Positions 52,200 to 62,290 of a stretch of DNA of 64,000 nt are shown in pieces. The translations under genes were made by a program, and so were the position numbers. The notes under the pieces are model-generated. The model was not told the origin of the DNA and made no database searches. It worked only from the letters and a program-made list of their open reading frames with translations. Positions within the stretch are counted from its first letter, which is position 1. Every line of letters starts with the position of its first letter. The stretch covers positions 564,837 to 628,836 of the forward strand of contig MIAG01000002.1 of assembly GCA_001829005.1 (NCBI GenBank), given 5' to 3'. This DNA comes from Sphingobacteriia bacterium RIFOXYC2_FULL_35_18 (GTDB lineage: Bacteria; Bacteroidota; Bacteroidia; Chitinophagales; Chitinophagaceae).

Positions 52200-54269
52200 C
52201 TAATAATCAACATTAATTTTTTCTAAATCACTGCTACCACCTGTTTTAAATACAGCTTTGATGTAGTAGGTATACCGTGTATTTTCACGAACATCATCGT
52301 CGTCAAATATTGTTGCATTACCGGGAATAACAGATTGTAAAGCGATGTCTTCTTCATTACCATTCATTACACGATAAATCCAAAACTCCCGGATATTATT
52401 TGACACCTGTTTATTGATATTCCAGTTCAGCTCAATATATTTTTTTTCTCCACGCGATGAATATGCATTTAGGTTAGAAAGTATTTTGACTTTCCCAGCC
52501 GCTTTCGCTGGAGCTTTGTAAGAACGCTCATTAGAGAATTCACTTTTTAAACCACCCTTATCTACTGCTTGTATTTTATACACATAAGAAATGGTTGGAT
52601 CTACATTTATATCCATATAAACAGAATCCGAAGCTGATGGCGTTACAATTTCTGTCCATGTTGCTAAGCTGTCATCTCCAGCTTTACGTGAAAGGGCATA
52701 ACTCAAAACATCTTTACTGAAACTTTTCTTCCATCGTACTTCAATACTTTTATTGTTATTCAACTTTACGCTAAGCAATGTTGCAATGGCAGGCGGAATG
52801 GTATCGGGCCTATTAAGGCGTATGGGTTCTGATAATGCAGATTCATTATACCTGTTATCCAAAGCGGATACTTTATAAAAAATATCAGTATTAAGCTGGT
52901 TAAGCGGAAGTTTTTCTTTAAATATAATTTCGCTTACTGGTTCGCCCGTAAGCAACGCGTATGTTTCTGTATCGTTAAACGAACGATATACTTTATAAGC
53001 TAAGATATCTGGTTCTTTATTGCCCGCCCAAACGAGGATCACATTGCCGTTTGTATCTATTATTCCGTTAAGACTAATGGGAGGTGCGGGAGGCATGGAA
53101 TCGTTCAATTGGTACAGATAAGGAAAAGATTCTACATATTGATTGCCTTTCTTGTTGATGGCTCGCAATCTAAAATAATTAGACGGCGATGGCTTAAAAT
53201 CAAATGCCTCAATAGAATCTTTCGTTGCCAGAAATGTAAATATTTTCTTGTAGCTACTGTCGTTCCCGGTTTCAGATACTCTTATCTCATATTGCCTCAC
53301 CAGTTTTTTTACTGAGTCTGGCATCGTCCAATTAACAACAAATTTGCCTGCTAGTGTATCGATTGATTTGATCTTAGGCAGGGTACGTATATCGGGTAGA
53401 CAAATGCCTGAAACAACCGCACCGGGATTACTAGTGATGCCAAATACATTCACTGCTTTTATTCTGTAGTAATACTTTTTATTTTGGAGTACATTTGTGT
53501 CTTGATAAAGCATCATTTTTTTTGTAGTATCTATTTCTATTTCATTTACGTTTTTTAAGCTCGTCAAAAGGGGAGGGTTAGTAAGGGTACTAAAGTTAAT
53601 ACTGTCAGTAGATCGCTCTACCAGCACCCCTATATAATCATCCATCACAGGTTTAATATTCCATTCAAGATTTACACTTTTCTCCTTGAACTCTGCCTCA
53701 ACAGTAGGAAGTATAGGTAATTTATTATCATCTTGAACTATTACCACTGAAGCCGTTTGTTTCTCCTGAGCTATAGTTGCTACCGTTATACGGTATGTAT
53801 ATTTTTTTCCAGGTATAGTAGTAGAGTCTGTGAAAGCGGATGCTGACAATACTGCTGCTTCGGCATTATAAGAAGACATTAGCAGATAATAACCGTATAA
53901 TTCCTTATCATCGGGCACATTTTTATCTTTTGGATCAGGCTTCTGTTGAAGCAAGGCCGTAACAGTATACACTGCGCTCTTAGTCCCGTATTTCTGTGCT
54001 GCAATAAGTGTAATTGGCTTCAAGGGAGTTTTATTCAACAACTGAAAATTCGTTGATCCGTTCTCTAATCTTTCTACATTATACCCTAAACTATTTGCCT
54101 TCCTCCATTGCGCTGCGTTGCCTAGCGTCCATCGAAGGAATACTTTATGACCCGCCCTATAAGCAACTGGTTTAGTTTCAAAATTCATAGCGGTTTGTGC
54201 ATGAATATCCGATATGGCCAAACAAAACAAAAGCAATATTCCTAGGTTAACTATTTTCATTATACTCAT
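52200..54269 (-). CDS. Exported multi-domain fibronectin type III protein
   Basis: 689 aa with signal peptide; repeated Fn3-like blocks, e.g. IRTLPKIKSIDTLAGKFVVNWTMPDS and PAIATLLSVKLNNNKSIEVRWKKSFSKDVLSYALSRK. Confidence 0.8.
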   Translation of the reverse strand: MSIMKIVNLGILLLFCLAISDIHAQTAMNFETKPVAYRAGHKVFLRWTLGNAAQWRKANSLGYNVERLENGSTNFQLLNKTPLKPITLIAAQKYGTKSAVYTVTALLQQKPDPKDKNVPDDKELYGYYLLMSSYNAEAAVLSASAFTDSTTIPGKKYTYRITVATIAQEKQTASVVIVQDDNKLPILPTVEAEFKEKSVNLEWNIKPVMDDYIGVLVERSTDSINFSTLTNPPLLTSLKNVNEIEIDTTKKMMLYQDTNVLQNKKYYYRIKAVNVFGITSNPGAVVSGICLPDIRTLPKIKSIDTLAGKFVVNWTMPDSVKKLVRQYEIRVSETGNDSSYKKIFTFLATKDSIEAFDFKPSPSNYFRLRAINKKGNQYVESFPYLYQLNDSMPPAPPISLNGIIDTNGNVILVWAGNKEPDILAYKVYRSFNDTETYALLTGEPVSEIIFKEKLPLNQLNTDIFYKVSALDNRYNESALSEPIRLNRPDTIPPAIATLLSVKLNNNKSIEVRWKKSFSKDVLSYALSRKAGDDSLATWTEIVTPSASDSVYMDINVDPTISYVYKIQAVDKGGLKSEFSNERSYKAPAKAAGKVKILSNLNAYSSRGEKKYIELNWNINKQVSNNIREFWIYRVMNGNEEDIALQSVIPGNATIFDDDDVRENTRYTYYIKAVFKTGGSSDLEKINVDY

Positions 54270-54271
54270 TA

Positions 54272-57200
54272 TTAGAATTTAATATTATCGCATTTCGATC
54301 CTTCTTCCCAAGGGATCTCCTTGTTTCCCCTATATCCGAGCACATTATAATCGAAACGTACAGTACCAGACATATACAGCGGCCAAGGCCCTTTAACAGT
54401 TAATGTCAGTCCTATGTTTCCGCTCAATATTTCATAATTTTGTCCTGCAATGATAACACCTGCAGCTCCGTTAAGACTAGCATATACCTTCCCTTGTCCA
54501 TACCATCCATACAAACCACCGCTACTCGCTCCATTGCAAATGAAATTATCAAAACGTTTCAACGCCAAGTCCATCCCGAACTTCCCGTTTAAATAGGCGT
54601 AAGCACCAAACCCACCAATTGATGCTCTAAAGCCAAAAGAGGCGCCAATCCCAAACCCGGTTTTTACTGAGAAATTAGAACCATCATCACCCTGAGCATT
54701 GGTCACCTGCAAGTAGAATGACCCTTCTGCATTTATATGTTTGACTTTCGGTAAAAGGAACGTCACCCCTAATGGTTCTTCTTGGGTTCCTACATTCAAC
54801 TTAAATGTACTTCCGGATATATATAATTCTGCAAGTCCTGCCCTAAAATTGGCACCACTGCCCTCCACTATACTCTGCCCTCCTGCCTCCATTGCCACGT
54901 AGGCTTGTAGTACAAAACTAAAAGTGTTATTGGCGATGTCCATCTTGGCTATAAAGTCGCCCCAAATAACTGGGTCTCCATCGGGCCTTGCATATGCAGG
55001 CAATGCGACACCGCTCGATTTATCGGAAACAGTGGTTGTTTTTGTAGCCGCTGTGGCTACAGCAGCACTTTGTAATGCGCTGTCGGCAATTTCAAGCATA
55101 GCAACGGCCACACCTACATGCTTCTTCCTGTTTTCCATTTCCGTAAAGACGTACTTTTCATAGTAGCTCTTTTGGCTTTTCTTAAGATCGTCATATATCA
55201 CCATATCAATGGCGATTTGCACAGACATATCAACAGGGTTTCTCAATATTTGCAAACCGCCCAGTGTATCAAAATTCTTATTTCTAGCATAGTTCTTTTC
55301 GAGATAATTCATTTGTTCTTTAGAAGGATTGAACAACAACTCTCCTCTAGAAAGAGATTTGCCTTCCTGCGCAATTTTTGTATTGAGTATCTCTAACTTA
55401 TTTACTAAGGGTTTTTTAAGATCTGCATTACGGGTATAGTTTATATCCATGATTAATTTGGCTCTTGCAACTACATCATCATAAAGTGTTTGTTGCTGTT
55501 TAACCGCCCGAACACGATTCGCTTCTTTCAAAAATGCGGCATATTTATCATTCGCCTCATCAGAAGCGTCGATGGCAGATAACTCAGTAGCTGAAAGGGT
55601 AAGACCACCATCTTTTTTAATTCTTGCAGATCTTGCTTTTACTGCTAAATCATATACAGTCGTATTGACTTTAACCATTCCTTCATAGGTGAAAAGAGAA
55701 TCTCTAACTGTTGTACCCCCCATAACAGCTGCAGTATCATAACTTTTGGAGCCTCTTAGTTTAGCATAATTACTACCAGCGAGTGTAGAAAGACCTATAT
55801 AAGCATTTCTTAAATCGGGATTATTTTTTGTAATACCCAGTGTTCGCATCAAATCACCCGAAGCTCTCTCGTAAGGACGCATTCCGACTTCATTTATCCA
55901 ATAGCGCTCTAAGGCCTCATATCTATCGGTAGAGTCCAATTTCTTCATATTATAATCAAAAACGTCATTATAATATGGCACTAATAATTTAGCCACTGTT
56001 ATTACACCGTATTCATTGGAGTTTTCTGCTTTAAATAATAATAAAGATGGAAGCTCGCCAGGTGCTGCCCTTGCCTCCCTTTCAATAGTTGCTGGAGTAG
56101 GAATTACATATTTATTCTCATAAGTAAAACTATTGTCCTTTTGAAGGGGGGTAATCATGTACGGAAGCTTAATTCTTTTACATATCTCCTTCCAAGCATT
56201 GGTATTATCTACCAACTTTGAGAATGCTTGATGGCTTTTCGAAAATTGCACATATGGGTGGGTATCAAAACGTGTATCCCACTTTCTTGAACTTTCTTTG
56301 AGTCTATAATAGGTATTGCTCACAGTAACACCAATATTTGCCATAGAATCAAATACAACAACTGCTCTATCATAGATCGGTTTATTAATCACATATCTCG
56401 ATTTCATTTTGGCCATAGTTGCTGAATCGAATTTTGCAGGCAGATCATATTTATTGGCAGGAAATAGTGTTTCAATCTTATTGGTTGTAGTACTAGTAAC
56501 TGCTTCTTCAGCACCGATAATTGCACCCTGACTAGAGCCTTCTGCTTCTTCTTTTCCACCTGAGTATCTTGCCAGTTTATCAATAAGTGGCGATCCTTCC
56601 TCTACTTCATTGTCTTCTTTGTCATCTTCTTTTTTCTTACTACTCTTGGAGCCCTTAGAAGAAACACTTTTATCATCACCATTCTTTATTGGATTAATTT
56701 CGGGTTTTTTAATCACCACATCCGGTTTGGAAAATATTTGTGCCCTTCCACTGAGGGACACTTCATTTACCCCACCGTTTTTGTTAAATACAATTTCAAG
56801 TCCGGCCCAACCTGTAAACAACTGTTCTTTTCCTATTTCAAGATAAACACCTGCTCTTACTCGCAGGAAAGATTGTTGATTCGGTTTATAAGAAATACCT
56901 GAGAGAGAAACCGGCAGCACACCGTCTGGCGTTATAGGGTCCATTCGGTAAGTTACACCGCCACTGAAACCAGTAATAGTTAGTTTACCAACTTGGTACC
57001 TTACCTTTTTCACCATGGCGTCTACATTAAAATAGTCATATTGCTGCCCATTATTAATGTCCCTATTAATTCCAAATAAAACAGAAGCACCCATTTCTAC
57101 TTTATCCAACACTGTTAATGTAATAGTTCCACCATAGGCCATCCCATAGGTTTTATCCTTTATCAAATTGATCTCTCCCTTAAACTTTACTTTCCCGCCT

Positions 57201-59026
57201 TCGTAACCAACTTTCACTTTTGAAATACGATAATCTGCATATTTCCATTTCTTTGTTGTTGTATCATATTTCATGTAAAGGTCAAATGTGGTACCGCCAT
57301 TTACCTTACCCCCACCTAATTGCAGATTGGCGTCAAAATGTAAACAAGCATACTCTGCCGTGTTAGCATCCGAAGCGTTATTCGGAGCAGAGTTGCTGTT
57401 GTATTCAACCGCAACAACTGCTGAAAAGCCGCCAAGCGTAATCTGCCTAACTGTGCCCATTGAGCCTATTGTCAATAATGTGCCCTCTGTCTGCAGCACC
57501 ATATCTTCTACTTCTATGTCTTCAGCGCTGAAATTTGCTTTTTTCTCTCTCCCCTCCTGTTTCTTAGTAGGTATATAAGGGGCATTATCTCCGCTCATAC
57601 TAAAATCGAATTTGCCAGAGAGTGTGACTTTCGGCAGGAGTATATTTCGCTTTAAATCTATATTCATGGAGAGTTCAATATTCTCAGGATGAATATATCC
57701 ATACCAAGGCTTCATGGTGATGTATGCAATATCACCTTCACCCTGCTCTGTTTCTATTGAACCGTCATCATTGATCGTTGTTTCAAAAGGAATGCCTTTT
57801 ATATTAAAACCTGGATCCTCAATAGGCAAAATCAACTTTCCTGAAAATGCTCCTCCGGTAAGTTCTCCTTTCAATACAGAAATATTGAATTTAGTAATGC
57901 TCATATCCCAACCGTTGGCACTACCTGTATTATAATCAAACACGTTACTAGCGTCAACAGAAAAGCTGAACCCATTATCATCTATCACACCATATTTAAT
58001 GCCTACTACTTTGGACGTTTTTTTGCCTGTATAAAAATAGCCAGGCAAGCTTACCTCCATTTTATTAATAGCTATTCCGCGCCATAAACTAGGCTTTGAA
58101 TTGTCTTTTGAAATATATGCACCGAGATCACCACCGGAAGGACTTTTATTATCATTCATGTCTAGCGTTGCTTCCGAAATACGAAATGCATACCCCCCTA
58201 ATAATGGAACTGAAGTTGCTGTGAAATAACCATTGAACTGTAATTTCTCTACATATATTTCCTCCCATTTTGTTAAGCCAGTTACTGATATTGTCGATTT
58301 CAACTGCTCGTCTTTCGCAGTGACTCCGTTAGCTGTAATAGGTTTGTATTTATCCTTATTCAGGTTTATAGACCCATTAATATCCAAACCAGTAAACCCA
58401 TTGCAATCAAAGCTCATGGTCGTGGGTGAAGTACTTCCTTCTCCATTCAATATAAAACTCCAATCAACGCTATTATTTACTGTTTGGTCGCCGATTAGTG
58501 TAAGCTTATTGCCACTACCCGCTCCACCAATTCTTGAGAGATTTACAAATCCCTGGAAATAGATTGCCGAATTCTGCGAACCATTTAGCAACATTCTACC
58601 AAAAACCCTTGCAACAGCACCCGATTTTGTAATGCTTACGCTGTTAAAGGCAAGTTGATAAACAGTAGAATAGTTCGGCACTTTCTTCAGCATACCAAAA
58701 GGGAACTTGACAGAAGAATTCTCTGTTAGCAAGTTTACCCAAGAACCATTTCTAGTTATCTGCTCGAATGCAGTTTTCGCAGAATCAATCACTAAAACAT
58801 CTTCCTGACCTAATGGTGTTTCAGGTATCACAAGGTTGGAAAGCATTTCTGGAGACCATATTGGCACTGCTGCGGGTAATGGAGTTTTCGATGGCGACAG
58901 TTTATTGGTTTTGTTTTTTTCAGTACTAGACTTTTCTTTCTCGTTTTCGTGAGAAAAAGCATTCAGTCCAGAAAATAATAAAAAACAAAGCGACAAATAT
59001 TTGATGATAGCTATTTTCTTTCGCAT
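54272..59026 (-). CDS. Very large exported beta-rich protein of unknown function (1584 aa)
   Basis: Signal peptide; N- and C-terminal alternating beta-strand/Gly-rich regions; central charged (KSSKKKEDDKEDNEVEEG) and helix-rich segment; no family recognised. Confidence 0.8.
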   Translation of the reverse strand: MRKKIAIIKYLSLCFLLFSGLNAFSHENEKEKSSTEKNKTNKLSPSKTPLPAAVPIWSPEMLSNLVIPETPLGQEDVLVIDSAKTAFEQITRNGSWVNLLTENSSVKFPFGMLKKVPNYSTVYQLAFNSVSITKSGAVARVFGRMLLNGSQNSAIYFQGFVNLSRIGGAGSGNKLTLIGDQTVNNSVDWSFILNGEGSTSPTTMSFDCNGFTGLDINGSINLNKDKYKPITANGVTAKDEQLKSTISVTGLTKWEEIYVEKLQFNGYFTATSVPLLGGYAFRISEATLDMNDNKSPSGGDLGAYISKDNSKPSLWRGIAINKMEVSLPGYFYTGKKTSKVVGIKYGVIDDNGFSFSVDASNVFDYNTGSANGWDMSITKFNISVLKGELTGGAFSGKLILPIEDPGFNIKGIPFETTINDDGSIETEQGEGDIAYITMKPWYGYIHPENIELSMNIDLKRNILLPKVTLSGKFDFSMSGDNAPYIPTKKQEGREKKANFSAEDIEVEDMVLQTEGTLLTIGSMGTVRQITLGGFSAVVAVEYNSNSAPNNASDANTAEYACLHFDANLQLGGGKVNGGTTFDLYMKYDTTTKKWKYADYRISKVKVGYEGGKVKFKGEINLIKDKTYGMAYGGTITLTVLDKVEMGASVLFGINRDINNGQQYDYFNVDAMVKKVRYQVGKLTITGFSGGVTYRMDPITPDGVLPVSLSGISYKPNQQSFLRVRAGVYLEIGKEQLFTGWAGLEIVFNKNGGVNEVSLSGRAQIFSKPDVVIKKPEINPIKNGDDKSVSSKGSKSSKKKEDDKEDNEVEEGSPLIDKLARYSGGKEEAEGSSQGAIIGAEEAVTSTTTNKIETLFPANKYDLPAKFDSATMAKMKSRYVINKPIYDRAVVVFDSMANIGVTVSNTYYRLKESSRKWDTRFDTHPYVQFSKSHQAFSKLVDNTNAWKEICKRIKLPYMITPLQKDNSFTYENKYVIPTPATIEREARAAPGELPSLLLFKAENSNEYGVITVAKLLVPYYNDVFDYNMKKLDSTDRYEALERYWINEVGMRPYERASGDLMRTLGITKNNPDLRNAYIGLSTLAGSNYAKLRGSKSYDTAAVMGGTTVRDSLFTYEGMVKVNTTVYDLAVKARSARIKKDGGLTLSATELSAIDASDEANDKYAAFLKEANRVRAVKQQQTLYDDVVARAKLIMDINYTRNADLKKPLVNKLEILNTKIAQEGKSLSRGELLFNPSKEQMNYLEKNYARNKNFDTLGGLQILRNPVDMSVQIAIDMVIYDDLKKSQKSYYEKYVFTEMENRKKHVGVAVAMLEIADSALQSAAVATAATKTTTVSDKSSGVALPAYARPDGDPVIWGDFIAKMDIANNTFSFVLQAYVAMEAGGQSIVEGSGANFRAGLAELYISGSTFKLNVGTQEEPLGVTFLLPKVKHINAEGSFYLQVTNAQGDDGSNFSVKTGFGIGASFGFRASIGGFGAYAYLNGKFGMDLALKRFDNFICNGASSGGLYGWYGQGKVYASLNGAAGVIIAGQNYEILSGNIGLTLTVKGPWPLYMSGTVRFDYNVLGYRGNKEIPWEEGSKCDNIKF

Positions 59027-59031
59027 AGGGA

Positions 59032-60531
59032 TTACTGATTTGATAAATTAACTGCCCCGTCAATCACTTCTTTATTTTTATTGATCTTAATACTTCTGAA
59101 TGTAACATCGGTTTTAAATACACGACCTCCCAACCACATTTCAATTATTCCATCACCACTGAATGTACCGCCACCGCCTGTAGCGTTACTAATAGTAACG
59201 GTGAAGTCGCCAGCTTTAATAACATCATTTTGCACCAACGTTGTTAACAAATTGCTTTCATCTAACTTAGCAATAACCGGTTTTGCCCCACAGGAGGCCT
59301 TGATAGCACTCGCCCCTGTTGTGTTTGAAGACTTCTCTTGTTTAACTGCTACAACTAAGCCCTTTGAATCATTTGTTGAGAATTTTGTCACATTGGAAGT
59401 TGCTGTAACAGCAGACGAAAAACTTGTTGCTGCCACACATGTTCTCAACGCCCTTACTTCGTAAGTAGTGGCGGACTTAAGATTGGGAATTGTAATATTA
59501 TCACCTATTATTGCTGGCATTTTCATAACAGTCCAATTGGCATCTGATTCTTTTCTATAGCTTAATTGTAAATTCAAGGGATCACTATCAAAATTTAACC
59601 AACTTACTGTTGCTTTCGTGCTATCCAAGTCTCCCATAAACAATGCTACTGCCTGACAGGGAGATGAATATTTAAAAGTTGCCACATTACTATATCCATT
59701 ATTTGCAAAAACCGTGGCGGTAAATCCACCATTATCATTTGATTTTGCCTGTACCCTCCATGCGTATGTTCTATTAGATAATAATGGCGGTGTTTTAGTA
59801 ATATCATAATTATATCCAGTATTGATTGTACTATCAGTGTAATAAATAGGATTAGTGATAAATGCCGTTAGTGGGTTCTGTCCATCATAAAGTAATTGCA
59901 CCACTTGTAATACATAGATAACACCTCCTGCTGCTGAACCTTGTCTTGGTTGCCATTGAAAAAAAATATTTTGCGACCCTTGAGAAGTTTGTAGCGACTT
60001 ATCTAATGGGGCTGTGGTAATTGGAGGAGTATTCATAGTAAAAGTAAGGCTATATGAAGATTCCTCACTAATCTGCCTCTGGGTTATAGCATCAAATAAT
60101 GTAAAGCTGTATGTAATTTTTGATTGCGGAAAGGTATTATTATATTGGTCGAGTGAGATGCCAGAGAGTCTACTGAAATTAAAAATTGAAGCCATATCTA
60201 AATTAGATAATCGAACAGGCGTATTACCAACTAAACTAACTGGTAATGCCATTGAAAGTGAACTAGTCTGCGCCACAAATGAACCCGCAGTAATCTTTAC
60301 TTTAAGCAATGCATTTAATACACCCGCATTTGAAGATTTATTGGTGATAGTAACATACATAAATGGCAAATTAGCATTCCCAATATATTGCAAGGAAACA
60401 GGAAACGGTGGGTATATTACTGGAGTAACACTAATTGGATAATTAATATTTACCTGTGCATTACCGTGTTGTTGCAATACTAAAAAAGAAACTAGCAAAC
60501 AAATGGTATTGTATATTTTACGAGGATTCAT
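59032..60531 (-). CDS. Exported Fn3-containing protein, possibly TANFOR-domain-like
   Basis: Signal peptide; N-term PVIYPPFPVSLQYIGNANLPFMYVTITNKS; Fn3 ISWLNFDSDPLNLQLSYRKESDANW...SATTYEVRALRTC-like. Confidence 0.65.
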   Translation of the reverse strand: MNPRKIYNTICLLVSFLVLQQHGNAQVNINYPISVTPVIYPPFPVSLQYIGNANLPFMYVTITNKSSNAGVLNALLKVKITAGSFVAQTSSLSMALPVSLVGNTPVRLSNLDMASIFNFSRLSGISLDQYNNTFPQSKITYSFTLFDAITQRQISEESSYSLTFTMNTPPITTAPLDKSLQTSQGSQNIFFQWQPRQGSAAGGVIYVLQVVQLLYDGQNPLTAFITNPIYYTDSTINTGYNYDITKTPPLLSNRTYAWRVQAKSNDNGGFTATVFANNGYSNVATFKYSSPCQAVALFMGDLDSTKATVSWLNFDSDPLNLQLSYRKESDANWTVMKMPAIIGDNITIPNLKSATTYEVRALRTCVAATSFSSAVTATSNVTKFSTNDSKGLVVAVKQEKSSNTTGASAIKASCGAKPVIAKLDESNLLTTLVQNDVIKAGDFTVTISNATGGGGTFSGDGIIEMWLGGRVFKTDVTFRSIKINKNKEVIDGAVNLSNQ

Positions 60532-60532
60532 A

Positions 60533-62269
60533 TCAGAAACTGTAATTATAATTTAATGAAAACATACCTGTAGAAGTACTGCTCGTTGGAGTAGTAATTC
60601 CGCTCCTTGCATTATTCTGCACAATAGCATTAAGATTGAATACATGTTTTTTCTTGTACGTATATGAAGCTGTTACTTTAAAATTAACTACGTTCACCCG
60701 CTGTGCATCAGCAACTGTTTTTGTAGTATTATATCCTGATCCAATCATTAGCATTACCTGTTTATTAAAAATTTTTTTTCCAAAATTGAAATTAAATCCT
60801 AGCGCCTTTGTATTATTAGAATCAGGACCCTGTTTTACAGCACTATAATTCAGATTCATATTCCATTTTACCCCTGTTTTAGGATAGGCAGTAAAGAGAC
60901 TCACTGTTGCATTCTGAAATGCAGTACCCTGTAAATCCAAAAAGAAATCACCCTGCTGTTGGTCCCCTTTCTGATATGAATAACTGGCACTTAATGCCCG
61001 ACTTTCTTCAGGCGTTGATAGTATTTGATAATTCGCATTAACACTCATATTAGTATTCAATTGAACCAAACGCAAAGAATCCAAGTAAACCGGCACAAGG
61101 TTATTTTGGTTGGCAATATTATTTAGATTGCGAAAGTCAGTTACTCCTTTATTATTAGAGTAAGACCCATTGAAAGATAATTTTTGCGATGGAGTATAGG
61201 TAATACTAATATTGGTAAGTTGAGAATTGGTTTCCTGACTAACTGTTGTATCTTCTTTATTCGCTAGCATATGCTGAATACCTAACTGAGCACTTAAATC
61301 TACTTTTCTATTGAATAAAGGCACATGAAAAGTAAGTGCAGTATTTTCGAATCCATTTGTAACGTACAATGAACCCAGTGTTTCGTAGTTGAAGTCTACC
61401 TTCTCATAACTCATCCCAATTGTTGCAGTTTTAATATTTCTTGTAAGTTTAATATTTTGAGCTTGTTTATTATTTGTAGTACCATTTCTGTTTATCATTC
61501 CTGAAAAAAATGCATTCCCCTTATATAATAAAGGAGATTTCTGATCAGAAGTCATCAAGCTATTGGCTAATTCAACATTGTATTTAAATCCTTTCCAATC
61601 ACCATTTGTAACAAGACTGGCTACTAAATTTTGTTTAGGCTTTATTCCCTGCTCAACAGGAATATTCTGAGCAGAGGATGTATCATCCTTGGCATAAAAA
61701 ACGTTCACACCAAGAAACATTTTTTCAAACTGATAGCTACTTGCAATACCCATTCCAGTTCTTGAATATGTAGGGGGTGCATCAGGGTTCTGGAAATAGT
61801 CGCCACTTCCTCTTAAAAATTTTCCACCCAGCACCGAAAGTTTAAATTTACCAGGCGCATAATCTACACCCGCCCCATTAAACTGAAACCCATTTAATGT
61901 ATATGGTGTGAATGTCATAGCGATGGTACCTGCATGAAAAGTAAATGACTTGTACCTCGGGTGTATCGCTATTTTATTAAAAGGGATTGGTTGAAACCTA
62001 ACTGCTACTTGTGCATTAGAATACGTAAAATCCAGCGGTATATTGATCCCTTTCACATATAAGTTTAAATTTCCACCTAACACATAAGTGAAAGGTGTGC
62101 CGCCAAAACTATTATTGGATGAGTAATTGTAAAGCATTGAAGCATTAACTCCCCCATTAAGTTTAAAAAGTTTTCCTTTCCCAATAAGACTAAATGGATC
62201 AAAAGTCTGTCCGTTCATATGTAGGCATCCCGCTGTCAATATGGCTACGAGTGTTATAATCCTTTTCAT
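60533..62269 (-). CDS. Outer-membrane beta-barrel protein
   Basis: Signal peptide MKRIITLVAILTAGCLHMNGQ; alternating amphipathic strands; C-terminal FSLNYNYSF with terminal Phe. Confidence 0.75.
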   Translation of the reverse strand: MKRIITLVAILTAGCLHMNGQTFDPFSLIGKGKLFKLNGGVNASMLYNYSSNNSFGGTPFTYVLGGNLNLYVKGINIPLDFTYSNAQVAVRFQPIPFNKIAIHPRYKSFTFHAGTIAMTFTPYTLNGFQFNGAGVDYAPGKFKLSVLGGKFLRGSGDYFQNPDAPPTYSRTGMGIASSYQFEKMFLGVNVFYAKDDTSSAQNIPVEQGIKPKQNLVASLVTNGDWKGFKYNVELANSLMTSDQKSPLLYKGNAFFSGMINRNGTTNNKQAQNIKLTRNIKTATIGMSYEKVDFNYETLGSLYVTNGFENTALTFHVPLFNRKVDLSAQLGIQHMLANKEDTTVSQETNSQLTNISITYTPSQKLSFNGSYSNNKGVTDFRNLNNIANQNNLVPVYLDSLRLVQLNTNMSVNANYQILSTPEESRALSASYSYQKGDQQQGDFFLDLQGTAFQNATVSLFTAYPKTGVKWNMNLNYSAVKQGPDSNNTKALGFNFNFGKKIFNKQVMLMIGSGYNTTKTVADAQRVNVVNFKVTASYTYKKKHVFNLNAIVQNNARSGITTPTSSTSTGMFSLNYNYSF

Positions 62270-62290
62270 GTTATTATTCAACGGATTTAA

